Shown here in pieces: positions 37,556-49,749 of a stretch of 64,000 nt of DNA. Location of the stretch: the NCBI GenBank assembly GCA_965153455.1, contig OZ234494.1, forward strand, positions 5,766,001 through 5,830,000. Reading direction: 5' to 3'. Source of the stretch: Sphagnum compactum. Its lineage: Eukaryota; Bryophyta; Sphagnopsida; Sphagnales. How positions within the stretch are numbered: position 1 is the first letter of the stretch; every line of letters begins with the position of its first letter. The notes under the pieces are model-generated. The model made no database searches. It saw only the letters and a list, made by a program, of their open reading frames with translations, and had not been told where the DNA came from. The position numbers and the translations under genes were made by a program.

Positions 37556-38460
37556 AATAACGATGTCGTTGGCTAACTACGGTGAGACGGCAAGCTGCAG
37601 GTGCATCACAAAAAGACACGTTCTACTTTACTTAATGACCGCAGGACTGTCCTTTCCAAAGACACCAATCGGATGCTGCTCCGGCTGCTGTATTCGACGG
37701 CCAACCCTCACGTGTTCCAAAAAAAAAAAAAGGCCACGCACAAATACTCATTCCCCCCAGACTCAACAGAAGTCCAAGAAACGCATAGAAGAAGGGACGG
37801 AGAGAGGAAAAAAGTTCAAAAACGATGGCAGCGGAAGGTACCTCAGATTAAAGCCCGTGTTGGAAAAACTAGAGGAAAGTTTTTTTTCACAGATTCGAAA
37901 ACCTTCGCATCAGTCGAACGGAAACAACGGCCAGCGGTATGGGAGAAATCTCGGATCCTAAAATCCTCACGAATCGCAAATCTCCTTTCACGCCTGTCAC
38001 CAGGTCCTACAAAAGTACGGCCATCGTGGATAATGGAAAAAAAGTTCGCAAAGAAATGCCGCAGAAACAAAACGAAAGAAGCAAAATGAACCGAAATTTT
38101 TTGAAAGCATTTCACAAACAGGTAGGCACCTATGCAGACATGAAACTCGTTTCCTCCATGGCTGGTTACTCACGGATCCGTGCGACAAAGCAGAAGATGG
38201 TCGCAAATCTCGTAACCCTCACTTTGTCCTCTTCTTCTTCGTCTTCGTCGCGAGGAAGCTGCACTGCGCACGCAGGCACGGACTTCGACGAAGTAAGACG
38301 ACGACACGGGCGTTATACAGGACATTCCGTCGTTTCGGATTTGTCTTTTGCCACGTGTCTGTTTTTAATTGCTGGAATGAGTGGAATTTTGCACTCGGAT
38401 TTGCACGATTGGCAACATGCGATTTGCATTATGAGTTCGAGAGATTCCGACCGCCCGATG

Positions 38461-38583
38461 ACGATGTCGAGTACTGATCGTCGACAATCGGTTTCGACCG
38501 TACGATGATCATCGATTGTCTTCGACAGTCGGTTTCGACCGCACGATGATCATCGAATGTCTTCGACAGTCGGTTTCGACCGC
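38461..38583. repeat. 41-bp tandem repeat in divergent promoter
   Basis: Two nearly identical 41-bp units (38502-38542 and 38543-38583, one mismatch) are preceded by a degenerate 40-bp unit. Each carries TTCGAC(A)GTCGGTTTCGACCG, rich in TCGA and CGAC. Confidence 0.85.
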
Positions 38584-38638
38584 ACGATGACGATGACCGA
38601 CGTAATTAAATTGTCGACGATAAGCCGGTGTTGATAAG

Positions 38639-38660
38639 ACGATGTATGATCGTACATCGT
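38639..38660. repeat. 8-bp perfect inverted repeat
   Basis: ACGATGTA, a 6-nt spacer, then TACATCGT. It lies 350 bp upstream of the helicase ATG. It could be a dimer binding site or a chance hairpin. Confidence 0.6.
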
Positions 38661-38890
38661 CGACGATAGTTGGTATCTGGACGAGGAAGTTCGTCAAATG
38701 TCGACTTTTATCGTCTTCTTATCGTTATCCCCAAAAAAAACCCCCCCCAAAAAAAAAAAAATCGAAAAAAAAAAGGAGTGAGAATTTTGACCCCCAAAAG
38801 TGCGCACTTGGGCACTTTGTTCCCCAAAGTTCTCTTCCGCTTCGTCTTCGTCGTCATTTTCTTCTCGTCTTGTCCTCCGGCTCGCACTTT

Positions 38891-38915
38891 GTTAGGGTTT
38901 GGGGTTTAGGGTTTG
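38891..38915 (+). promoter_or_regulatory. Telobox cluster in helicase leader/promoter
   Basis: Two TTAGGGTTT-type boxes lie 76-100 bp upstream of the helicase start codon. Teloboxes are known from plant promoters of ribosome and translation genes, which fits the helicase's expected role in ribosome assembly. Confidence 0.6.
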
Positions 38916-38990
38916 ATGCGCGCTGTTTGTTACATGCCCATCAGGAGGAGGAGGAGCAGCAGCAAGCAACTGCGGAATCAATCACCAGGC

Positions 38991-41900
38991 ATGGATCCTT
39001 CTTTCCTGTTTGCGGGAGTGCGTTTCGATAGGAAGCGCTTTGCCGCTGATGTCAATCGCTTTAAGGTACTCTTCTCATGATACCTTCAAACTCGCATCTG
39101 CCCGTTTACCAGGGTTTGTAAGGTTTACAAGGTTGTCGTCGTCTTCTTCTTCCCAATGAACGACCTCAAACCGATAGTCTAAAGTGATTACGACTCGATG
39201 GCTATCTTTTCACGCAGTTTTGTTCAAAATTTCTTTAATGGCTTTTGGATCATGTCGGTGTTTCTTTGATAAAAATCGTCTGAACTAAGCTATAAATGTA
39301 GTCTTTGAGGAACTCTTTAGTGCGCCAACGTCCGTAAATCTGGGGGTTTATGAGTAATTGCAATCGAGGTTGCGGAATCTTCTTGCCTCTGGTACGCGAT
39401 TGCAAATCGATCGCCTTCAAAAGATTCGTAACTATGGTCAGGAGAGAACTCAGTGGCACTTGTTGCGGGATTCTTTTCTTTTCATTGACGACAATGTGGT
39501 TATGAGTACTTTGTGTGTTTTGTGCACGTCTTTGGTGCGAATTAGGTGTGTTAGTTCTTATGCTAAACCATTTTGTTCTCTAGTTCTACACATCTTTATG
39601 CCTTAGGTTGTGGTTTTTAGGGTTTTTCTCAAGTTCCTTTGGTTAGAAAGAGAAAACTTGAAGTGTTTGCTTTGTGGGTTTTTTTTGTTGGTCATCTTTA
39701 CTGACTTATTTGTGGCCTTTTTAACTTGTTGGTGCAATAGCAACACGGTGGTGCTCTTCTTGATGATGAACATGATGATGACAAGCATGGAGGCCAAACA
39801 CAGAATGGATCAGATACTATAGCTTCATCAAACATGGTCGAAAGCACAGGTGTCCAGAAGAAGAAGAAGAAGAAGAAGAAAAGAAAGCTCAAGCATGAAG
39901 ATGGTAACGTTCTGAGCATTAGTGTCCATCTATTGAATGAATTTGAGTACTCTGTAGCCAGCTTTCAGCTGCTGTCTCAACAGCAGTATCCCGATTCCTG
40001 AACCAGCTGCTCGACCTTGAAGCTGGTCCCTGCTTTGTTGAATGGAAGCTGTGCTGTTAGGGTTTAGGGTTTTAGGATTAAATTAGGTTATTCATTGGTT
40101 CAGTTTGTCATACAGTGTTGAGTGTAGGGGAAGAAGACATTTTATTCTGGGGGCAGTAGCTGAAGTTGAGCACTGTGGTTTTGCCTGCATGTTATAGATA
40201 TGCTTCTAAAATTCTTCTCTATTTGGCAGGACCAGAAAGTTCATTTAACATATTTAAGCCACCCGAAGTTAACAATGATAAATCTGAGCAAAAGCCAAGT
40301 GAAAAGAGGAAAATCCCAGAGGCAGAGGTATTGTTGGCTGTTTCTCTTCTATGTACAGTTTCCAGTCTGGTCAATTGCTCAACATAATATCTTTATGCTC
40401 AACATAGTCCTGGATTTCTTTTCATATGTTTTCTGTGATGGATCAGATTAGATTTTTAAATGATTGCCCATGGTTTCATCACTCCAAAGGTTAGGCTTAT
40501 TACTACAAATCAGTGTGGAGGCCAAGACCATGCCAGACACATGTTTGAGAAGAACCATGATTTTGCTCACTACTGTAGCTGCTGTAGATTTGAGTTAAGG
40601 TCAATGTACATCTTGGTCACTTCTTAAACTGAACTTCTTCTGAACCCAACAGCTGCCCTTACCATAATCATCAGTGACTCAGATAAACAAAGGTTCATGT
40701 AAGATATTTTAGCTATCATGGACCTGCTAGATGCTTGCTCCACATTTTGAATGATCAGCAAATTCAGGTGTCTAACCAGTTTTCATAACATAGTTGCAGG
40801 TAGATTTTGAGTTGTTGACTGATTTCTTGTTTTTTATGGAATTCCTCCCAGTTTGTTGGACTGCAAAGGAAGAAGTATCGCATTCATGTAGCAGGACACA
40901 ACATTCCCGCGCCTCTTCTTGACTTTGACCAGCTAAAGACACAGTATCCTGCTCTGTGTGCATGACATAAGTTGTATTATGGATGAGAAGTTTACAAGAG
41001 AGGTATTTGAGGCTTACCTGCTGGAGTCTTTGGATATTACCTGGAGGATTTCACATTTCCTGCTTCTATTTGGGAGTTATGAGGTTTATGGTTTTGCATT
41101 TGCATGTCCTGTAAGAGTGTGAGAGATTGTCAATTTTATCCATGTTGGTATCTTTCTTTGACATCAAGGCAGATTCCGCTGCAAGTCATATTTGATGCAG
41201 AACATTGCTAATGCTGGATATAGGGAACCAACCCCTATCCAACGACAAGTGATTCCAGTCCTACTTGCGGTATGGACCTACTTATTGGGATTACTGATGT
41301 TGTGTTTCTGGGTAGGCTGGTAGAGGGGTTAATGTCACTTCCATTTGAGGTTATAGGGACCAAGACAGTTGGCACATATGACATGTGTCCTGTGGTAATG
41401 TCATGATGATGGCTCCAAACTGTCTATTCTTGTGGGACAGGGCCGGGAGTGTTTTGCATGTGCTCCAACTGGATCTGGGAAGACCTTGGCATTTCTTCTC
41501 CCTATACTGATGAGGTTAAAGGTGGGCTGCATATCACTGTGTTAACCCTAGCCCATATCCCTGGCTTGAAAACTCTCTTCGTCTGCTTCTATTTAGGTTT
41601 TCTAAGTTTAAAAGATCTGTTCCTTTGCAGAAGACTTCAAAGTGTTGAGAAACCCTTCATCCCATAGGTGCCATCCTGCATTTATCTGCAACCTTGTCAG
41701 ATAGAATGAAGTCAGGGGAGGGTTTGACCTACAGCATTTCTTTTATACTACCCACCTTGTACCCAGTAAACTGTACACAATCCTAACCCTTTCTGTACAG
41801 TTTACTGGGTACAAGGTGGGTTCAATTAATTCACATTTACTGCAGGACTGAAATCACGTAGGGGTTGTCTACCATCAAGTTGTGTAGGTGGTGGTGTTTC

Positions 41901-44445
41901 TTGTTGAGTAGGTGCATGTACTCAGTTCTATTCCTCTTGCTGTGAAGAGGTAGCAATGAGCAGTAGTACATGATTGTAGGTGCCCAGTAAAGATGGAGTC
42001 CGGGCAGTTATCTTGTGCCCCACACGAGAACTTGCTTTACAAACAACTCGAGAGCTGAAGAAACTTATTGTTGGGAAAAAGTTTCGGGTCAGAGTAATGA
42101 CCAAGGCTTTGGCACGATGCAGTGATTTCTCTAAGCTGCCTTGTGATATCCTTGTCTCAACTCCTCTGCGCCTGGATGCTCTGTTAAAGGAGTCAAAAAT
42201 TGACCTTGGCAGGTACATATCCTCTTAAGTCTTGAGAGTGTCTGCAGGCTGTGTTGGTAATCAGAGGTCACCACTTGGTGATCAGAATGCCCTTACTAAT
42301 GTGCAATCTCACAATTCAGCAAGTGCCCAAATTCTGTACAATGACTTTTCTGGAAATTGGTCTTGAAACTAGTAGGTCCAACCTTTATTTTTCTAGGTTG
42401 AGTAAATTGAACTTGTCTTTGCTGCAGGGTTGAGCATTTAGTCATGGATGAATCAGACAAACTCTTTGAGATGGGATTTGTAGAGCAAATTGATGCTGTG
42501 GTGGCATCTTGCACCTATCCATCCATCACCCGCTCACTTTTCAGTGCCACATTGCCAGATTCTGTTGAGGAGCTTGCACGCACTATTATGCATGATGCTG
42601 TCCGGATTGTGATTGGGGAAAGGTAAGGCTTCACCTTCCAAATATTGGAATATCAAATGTAACCTGTCTTTAGTATGCTTTGACTGCAGAGAGCCAGTTT
42701 GTGGTTGATTCTCTGCAAGTAATCCTGGGAATATTAGTGAATATGTGAGATCATTCTATGGTGGTAACTTTGACCAGCAATTGAGCAGTCTGTAACTAAC
42801 CCTTTTACAATGCTAAGTCATGCTGATTGCACTCTTGTAAGATGAGCTGCCAGGCAAACAAATTGTTACAAATAATTGATGTCACAATGGAAACAAGGCT
42901 TGTCTTTGACCCTGCACTGTGTGTTTTATGCAGAAACTCAGCTGCACAAACAGTGAAGCAGAGATTGGTATTTGTTGGAACTGAGGAAGGAAAACTACTT
43001 GCGTTACGCCAGATTTTTAAGGAGGTTTCCTTCATTCTTAGCTTTGTATTTGCATAGCTGGTGCCAGATCACTCAAAGTTCCTTTGCCCTTGCAGGAAAA
43101 GAGAGGATGTATTGTGATATTATTAGCCAACTCCAAGAGCTCTGTTATGAGTTCAGTCATGGGTATAAGACAGATTGGAAGAATAGTTTACATTCAAGCT
43201 GTACTTTATCAGATCTGCATGGAATTATGCATGGTATACCCTGTCTTCTTGTAATGCATGTTGGTATCGTTGCTCTACTTGGATCCTGGCACTGAAGTCC
43301 CACTTCAGTTGAATATTTTGTCTTCTGCACAATTGTCTCACACATCAACCTTGAAGTGACTAAAAGTTTGAAAGTGGGCATGCTTGCAGAGCTTGCAGCC
43401 CCCAGTGCTGATCTTTGTGCAGAGCAAGGAAAGAGCACAAGAACTCCATAGGGAGCTGGAAAATGATGACATCAAAGTGGATAGCATTCATGCTGACCGA
43501 ACTCAAGCCCAGGTAAAGATACCCTCCCACCACTGGGTCACTCAGGGAAGCAAAATTGGTGATGGTGTTTGGAATGCATGTGCTCATTAGCCTTCTTAAG
43601 ATTTATGGTTGGTAGGGATTATGGGCTTTCAGCTGTTATATGACCATGCTATCAACCAATTAGCCAGTTTGTGAGCGTATCATATATTGCTTTTATCTAG
43701 ATTGGTTGTCTACTGAGTTTTAGATTGTCTAGCATAGGATCTGTTTTATATAGAACAGCAGGAGTTTCTTCACAAGTGCAGGAGCATTTGTCACTAATCT
43801 GGGGACATTGGTCTTCAACCAGAGGGATGCTGCGGTGGAAAAGTTTCGAGAAGGGAAGACATGGGTGCTTATTGCAACGGATCTGTTGGGGAGGGGGATG
43901 GATTTCAAGGGTGTGAATGTTGTCATCAACTATGATTTCCCCCACACAAGTGCATCCTACATCCACCGAGTTGGTAGGTGGACAAATGTAGTGAGCATCT
44001 TTCACCTCTGTCACTATCTTGTGACCCAAAATTAAAAATAAACTCTCCTCTGGGCTTGTTCCTTATTGTCATGGCTCACCTGACTGATGCAGGCCGAAGT
44101 GGGAGAGCTGGGAGGTCTGGACAGGCAATTACTCTGTACACAGAAGAAGATGTGCCTCTGTTGCACTCTACAGCTCATATTATTCAAGCATCTGGATGTG
44201 AAGTTCCTGGCTGGATGCTCTCTCTTCCAAAAGGCCCAAAAAGAAAAGCTCCTACTTCTCGGGAGGCAATAAGCACTAGGCCTCCACTGGAGGCCAAGGT
44301 CTTCAAGCGAAAGTCAAACAAACCAATGCCTATGCCTGATGCCAAGGGTACCAATGAGAACCAACTCAAATCTAAGAAGTCCAGAAAGGTTCAACATATT
44401 TCTGATGAGGGAGTTCTGAATGGTTTAGTGAAGCCTCATCTGTGA
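38991..44445 (+). CDS. RH57: DEAD-box RNA helicase, ROK1/DDX52/RH57 type
   Basis: This ATP-dependent RNA helicase is expected in the nucleolus for 18S rRNA maturation, by analogy with yeast Rok1. Exons: 38991-39065, 39741-39903, 40230-40327, 40852-40943, 41173-41269, 41441-41521, 41980-42212, 42428-42622, 42934-43024, 43390-43512, 43823-43973, 44093-44445. All phases agree, giving 583 residues (Arabidopsis RH57 is about 540). Motifs: [13 protein letters not shown] at the N-terminus, Q-motif region EPTPIQRQ (about 161-168), APTGSGKT (183-190), PTRELA (216-221), DESD (287-290), SAT (319-321), RGMDFKG, and [11 protein letters not shown] (464-474) split by the last intron. DESD instead of DEAD occurs in plant and animal members as I recall them. 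A Lys run (exon 2, AAG repeats) and a basic C-terminus are likely nucleolar signals. Introns are 155-675 bp; intron 6 holds a perfect hairpin. Confidence 0.96.
39855..39888 (+). repeat. Coding (AAG)n repeat
   Basis: About seven AAG codons and neighbouring AAA/AGA codons in helicase exon 2 encode a run of eight Lys followed by Arg-Lys, a likely nuclear/nucleolar signal and a length-variable microsatellite. Confidence 0.85.
41752..41823. repeat. Perfect 28-bp inverted repeat (hairpin) in helicase intron 6
   Basis: The left arm (41752-41779) and right arm (41796-41823) are exactly complementary over 28 bp, with a 16-nt loop between them (41780-41795). The arms begin and end ACCCACCTTG and CAAGGTGGGT. 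It lies in the 458-bp intron between exons 6 and 7 and would be transcribed as a stable RNA hairpin. Confidence 0.95.
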
Positions 44446-46167
44446 TTATTTCACACATCCAAACTTTTCATCTGCATTTATTTGAATTGATCTCATACCT
44501 TTAATTTCAAGTAATAGAATGAGATGTCAAAACTTTAAAATGCTCAGATATCCAAGGGCATAAAACAAAAGATGGCATGGAGGGTAAGTAGAGTCAAAAT
44601 TGTGTTATGGACTCATCATGCACTCGCACAGACTTCACCATGCCCTAGACCAGTATGAGGGCATCACATTTTCTCGGTTTACTCCTTTTGTGTTAATGGA
44701 ACTACATACCAGTGGCAGAATGAAAATTCAATATCATTAATATGTCTGTTTGAATACATCATTAAAGTTTGTGTTTGTAAGCTTGTATTGTTGCCTTATT
44801 TCATCCTCTCTGGAGTGCCTGTTTTGTCATTGTGGTAAATTGTTTTGCCATTTATAGATAAAAGAGTTTTTATTTACACTAAACCTTAGTCCAAAATCAT
44901 TCAAATATCATTCAACAGATCCATCTATTTAATTTAAATCAATGTCCATTAACATTTTCTATATTTTCCAACACCGAAAATACTTGATTGTATTCACATT
45001 ATATTGGGTGATGCAACTAGTGTTGGGACATTGGGGCAATATTTGGACTCCATAAAAACCTAGCACATTTTTTCTAGTGTACCTGGAGAGTGCCTTAACT
45101 GGTTCAAAAGCTCATAACCTTTATGAAAAGCTCAACACTTTTCATAAACTCCATTTGGGGATTCATCATCAATAGTGATATTTTCCCCTTGAAAAGTTTT
45201 AAGTGAAATCTTCTCATGATTCCCTCCTCTGTTGATTATCCCAACTTCTGATGATGATGATGAACTTCTTAAATAGTGTCTCCTCGCCTCAATAAATATT
45301 GGACTTGTCCTTGACTAAAGTCATAATCCATTTTTCTAAGATTCATCCTTCCAATAGATGCTTCCAATGACTCATCATGGGAATCCTGTTTCATAATTCC
45401 CATGCGATTGTTCATGTGCAGCTACTTCCAGTTGTGATGCATAACAAAACAAAATGTTAAATGTCCTTTTTAGGTCATGTGGAGCCCTAAACCCTTGAAC
45501 AGTCCCACAATGGTCGCATTTTGGTAAACCTCCCCCCACCAATCTCATTGCAAAACCTACAAGTTCATTTCTCAGATAAACCTCAAGCTCCACGTCAAGC
45601 CTTCATTGCAACACATTCTCCCACTAAAGAAAAAGGTTTATGTTTTTAATTGACATCAAATTGTTGCATTGAATAACTCAATCAAGGCTTTTAAAAAGCA
45701 ACAATAATTGTCAGAAGTAAAGGACATGAATTTATACACAATATCTCTCGTCTTGCAATGACAGAATAATCTATTCATGTCAAGTCCCAAAGGGAACAAG
45801 AATATAAGGAAAAAAGATTAAACCTCTTTGAACATCCTTCTACCAAGAAGTCAAAATCAAGTTGGCCTCCATTTTAGACCTACGAATTTAAATCCCCTCT
45901 ACTTGGGGGTAACCATAAACCCCAAGCACTAAACCCTGAACACTAAACAACCTAAACTTAAGAAAGGAGCCTGTGGTAAATGACCTATTGACTTTTGTCA
46001 CTAATATAAGAATCATGTTGGATTTTGTTGGAGTTTTCTGGATGCGCATTGAGCATGTAATATGCAAGTATTGGTATTACACTAACCACCTCTGATGGTC
46101 TGACAGAGATGAATCTCCAACAGATGGTTTTGTGAACACAGTAGAGAATGGATTTCATAATTCTCTG
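44446..46167. other. Convergent spacer between helicase and mitochondrial carrier genes
   Basis: No gene supported. It begins with the helicase 3' UTR, becomes AT-rich, and contains degenerate telomere-like words (CACTAAACCCTGAACACTAAAC, about 45930-45950). A 72-codon minus-strand frame at 45375-45593 has no recognisable domain. Confidence 0.5.
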
Positions 46168-46372
46168 CTAATGCAGAAGATACTGCAAGACTGTGTGATA
46201 TGTGCCCACAAGGGCAGCCATTGCAAGCCCATGCTGAGCAGTATGAATCCCTAGCCCTTTCCACAGCAATGGTTGATCAAATGGTATAATTCCTAATGTT
46301 CTCTGTAAGAAGTTCCCTGGCCTTGTTACCCACTTTAATAGCTTTCTCTCCATTGCGACATGCTGCAGCCAA

Positions 46373-46406
<34 letters not shown>

Positions 46407-49400
46407 CATATGAGACTTAATATTACATATGCAATTCCAACATCAAAAGATCAAAATATGCCTCTCAAGAGTCGATCATCATCATGTGACATCTAAAAGT
46501 CTTAAGTAACTCTCAGAGCCAACAATATGCAAAGCTAAGATGATAACATGTCATGCTCTATCACTTACAAAACCCTAAACAAAATAAGCTGTTACAAGCA
46601 AACAGTACATAAAATGATGCACATCCTAGTCTACTTGTACCTGTCACCTCTGCAATGTCCTTGCGCACTACCTGAAGCATCAGAGAAAGTTTTACCTTTG
46701 GTAAGACAGTAGCTTGACTCCTAGTCTTAGCAGTGTCCATAGGATGGGATGCCACAGCAGCAACTGATGCAGCAAGGCCGGCTGTAACACTTAGCTGCCA
46801 TGGTGTCAGAGGATCAATATCTTCCAAGGACCTGCTAATTACACAGAGATCACATGTCTCAACATTCAGTGTCTTCCCAAGCACTTCCCCCTCAGGACCA
46901 ATGACCATCACATCAAAAATAAAGGTCAAAAAATCAGTATGATCCCATGGTGCTAACAGATAAGTGTGATGTCCCAGACCCATTTGTGATCATGTTTGTA
47001 CATTGCCTGCAAACAGTCAGAAAAGTCCTGAGCTACTCAAAGAGAACAATTTAGATCTTTCCACCAGATGAAGTTTTGGCATTAAACCAGACAGAACAGC
47101 CTTGACCATTCTGAAGTGACTTCGCTCCCTGCAGCCTGCATTACCAATATTACAGATCATTGATGCAACTACGAGCAGAAGATAGTAGTGAATGGTCAGG
47201 ACTAGACCTTGGTGGCTCATCCATGTAATATGCCTTGTGCTCCAATAGGAACTCACATAGAAACTCCCAACTTCCAAAAAAGAATCCAGCATATGTGGCA
47301 TCCCGAAACAACCCCGGTCGAAATCCTCTCCACAGCACCTTCCAACCTTCGACATCAATTATCTGTCTAATTCCAACCATATCTCTGACAATTGGCGGAT
47401 GACCTGTTCCATTTGCCAACCAGGGGTACTTTTGGAGACTGCTTATCATGTTAGGGTGGGTTGCAGGCAGACCAGCAAGGGATTCCATAACTTGGGCCCA
47501 GTTAGCCTTGGGAGTGTAGAGAGGGTCCAGAGAGTGAGTCACGGCTGTGAGCTGCCTACGTGTCTTGAGAAAGTCAAAAGGTGTGGCAACAAGTGATTCA
47601 ACACACCCAGTGAACAAGCCTGCAAGAGATGCTTCCGACACTGTCATATCATTGGATCCTCGACCATCTGTCCGCACATTTCACATACCATAACCATCAG
47701 TCATCTGCCTCTTGCTGTCAGTCTACCTCATTTAAACCCCCTCCCCTCCACCTCTTCTTCTTCCATCCTTGTCACAAGTAGAAGACAGTGCCCTAATCAG
47801 CACAGATCTGTAAATGTATATATAATACATAATAAGCAGCCAACCCACAGACTACTTATGGTTGCCCCCTCTCCAAGAAATTAAGTGGAAGTACAAGTTA
47901 CAAAAGAAAAAGAGGTCAGAGCAGAAGACCCTCCATCAAAAAAAGCTGAAAAACATCATATTAAATGCAGGAGGAGATGGGGAATGGAAAAGATGTGAGA
48001 TAGGGATGCAAGGGTAGGGGACGATGATAAACCCACAGGTAGGAATTTCCGTTCTAAACACAACTGCAAAACAAATGCCAAAGTACAGCTATTAGTCACA
48101 TAGTCACACATGCTACATAGAGAGTGAATCACACCAGTAACGAAGGCTGAGCTAAGCTGATACACTCCAAAGCGTGCACCTAATACAGGCAACCTTCCCA
48201 GCAACTGCCACCCTGCTCCTCCATACACACCTGAAAGGCAACATCCAAAAATTGTTCAGTTTCTAATACTGTGTCACACTTACAAAGTAGAGAACAACTC
48301 TCACCACCTCTCAAATCTGCAGATTGCATGCAGGATTAAGGTTGAGAGGATGATAAAAACCTTGCCATACTTAATACTGTGTTGCACTTACAAAGTAGAA
48401 CAACTCTCACTGCCTCTTGATTCTGCAGGTTGCATGCAGGATTAGGGTTGAGAGGACCATTATAGAAACCTCACCATACTTTGAAGGAATGAGGGGATAC
48501 TAATGGACAGAAATGCACAGACAGCTATGAACAGTGTGAAATTACAATATATGTCCTCCTGCAGAACCCTAAACCCTAAACCCTGCCTGCCTCACAAACC
48601 AGTCAGCTGGAAGAATTAGGAGTTTTGCAGAGCTTTGGCAACTGGCACTCCAACTTCTTTGGGCATTGAGGGGTCACAAACATAATGAAAAAAGCTTCTG
48701 GGATGTGAATGCATGCCACAAAAAGTCTTGTGGCTAAAGCAATGTGGTAAAAAAGGTGCACAACCGACAAGCAATCTCTGTTGACAAAATCATGCAGGAG
48801 ATCTAAAAGAACTGCTCTTTGTAGTGTAAGCTATGTCCTCTCAACTTCTTTAGGCATGGCATTGATGGGTCTTCCTGAATGATTGTAGCCCCTCTCAAGC
48901 ACTCTCAAGCAAATGTAATGAACAAAGCTTCTGGGATGTGAATGCATGCCCTAAAGTCAGTCTTTTGGCTAGAGGAATGTGGTAAAAAAAGGTGCACAGT
49001 CAACAAGCAATCTCTGTTGACAAAATCACGCCAGAGAGCTTAAAGGATTGCACTTTGAGAAAGGAGAGTAGTAGGTCTGCTTCAAAGATTTCAGAGAGAA
49101 AAAAAGGGCAGCGCACCTGGTACTCCAACTCTCATCACCAGTATTGCCATCTCCCAGACTTTGCCTCCATTTGCAACCCCATTCTTGCCTGCATTGGCAG
49201 ACACCTGATCCCCATGGGATCAATTGCGTGTTAACAAATACACACATGTATGGACACAGAGCACAATATTCTTCTGCAGTTTCTAAATAGATGGAGAAGA
49301 ACAAGAAGAGCTTTCAAACATGAACACAACAACACAGTATTTTCTTCTTTCGAGACCGCACCTGGACAAGAGTCTTGACGGTGTCTAGAGGGTATGAGAC

Positions 49401-49496
49401 GGCGGCTTCGGAAGCAATCGCCGCAGCTGCCGCCAGGCCTTGTCTTGCTACCAGCGCATTCCTGTAATCCTCCAGCTTGTACTTGTTGAGCGCCAT
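46168..49496 (-). CDS. Mitochondrial carrier (SLC25) family protein
   Basis: It is expected in the inner mitochondrial (or another organelle) membrane; the substrate is not known from sequence. Exons on the minus strand: 49496-49362, 49204-49117, 48230-48135, 47667-47208, 46831-46696, 46362-46168. All junctions are GT-AG and phase-consistent, giving 369 residues. The three carrier repeats show the P-x-[DE]-x-x-[KR] signature as PLDTVK (36-41), PFDFLK (136-141) and PMDTAK (290-295). A long loop in the second repeat (KANWAQVMESLAGLPATHPNM) and the ERKLLKW...PGNF stretch near the C-terminus match an uncharacterised plant carrier subgroup I recall. Exon 2 is short (88 nt), has a weak pyrimidine tract and was found by phase. 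The start at 49496 was chosen because upstream in-frame codons (from 49595) are Ser-rich leader-like sequence. Two tandem duplications lie in the 886-bp intron 2. Confidence 0.92.
46373..46405. repeat. (CA)n microsatellite in carrier intron 5
   Basis: About 13 CA dinucleotides just upstream (on the gene strand) of the last exon's acceptor. Confidence 0.95.
48264..48479. repeat. 108-bp tandem duplication in carrier intron 2
   Basis: Copies at 48264-48371 and 48372-48479 share TAATACTGTGT, CACTTACAAAGTAGA and GCATGCAGGATTA, with a few indels. Confidence 0.85.
48560..48585. repeat. Interstitial telomere-like repeat
   Basis: AACCCTAAACCCTAAACCCTG: about three plant telomere units inside carrier intron 2. 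Confidence 0.9.
48645..49070. repeat. Second tandem duplication in carrier intron 2
   Basis: Two diverged copies about 230 bp apart share AGCTTCTGGGATGTGAATGC, AATGTGGTAAAAAA, GGTGCACA and CAAGCAATCTCTGTTGACA. Copy 1 runs about 48645-48800 and copy 2 about 48845-49070. Confidence 0.8.
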
Positions 49497-49749
49497 CGTA
49501 ATCACCGTCTTCGTCTGGAGGAAGAAAGAGTTCGAGAGGGAGGAAGAGCGAGAGACTTCACGTGTTGTTGCGTTAGAAGAGAGAGAGAGAGCCAAACCCC
49601 GTCTAGGGTTTGGAGCTCAAGGATCCAGAAAGGAGGAGGTCCCATCTCCGTCTGCGTTTGGGTGTTGTTCTCTGCACATGCTGATTCTTTCTTTTGTGAA
49701 AGGCAGAGGCAGAGCAAGCCAAAATAGATCAATCAGTTGTTGTACACAA

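Larger units (their letters stand above)
37556..38990. promoter_or_regulatory. Bidirectional promoter interval
   Basis: It separates the divergent B-box/TPR gene (-) and the RH57-type helicase (+). It holds a 41-bp tandem repeat, a perfect 8-bp inverted repeat, an A/C homopolymer run (about 38730-38780) and telobox motifs close to the helicase ATG. Three overlapping open frames on the plus strand (37.5-38.5 kb) have no recognisable domain and are not called as genes. Confidence 0.5.

Noticed and set aside
37542-38508. Three overlapping plus-strand open frames of 139-189 codons
   Set aside because: No recognisable domain, Lys/Arg or Ser runs from simple sequence, and position in a divergent promoter interval.
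45375-45593. Minus-strand 72-codon frame with a CDHC-like motif
   Set aside because: A single CxxC is not enough for a zinc-finger call, and there are no splice partners or known similarity.
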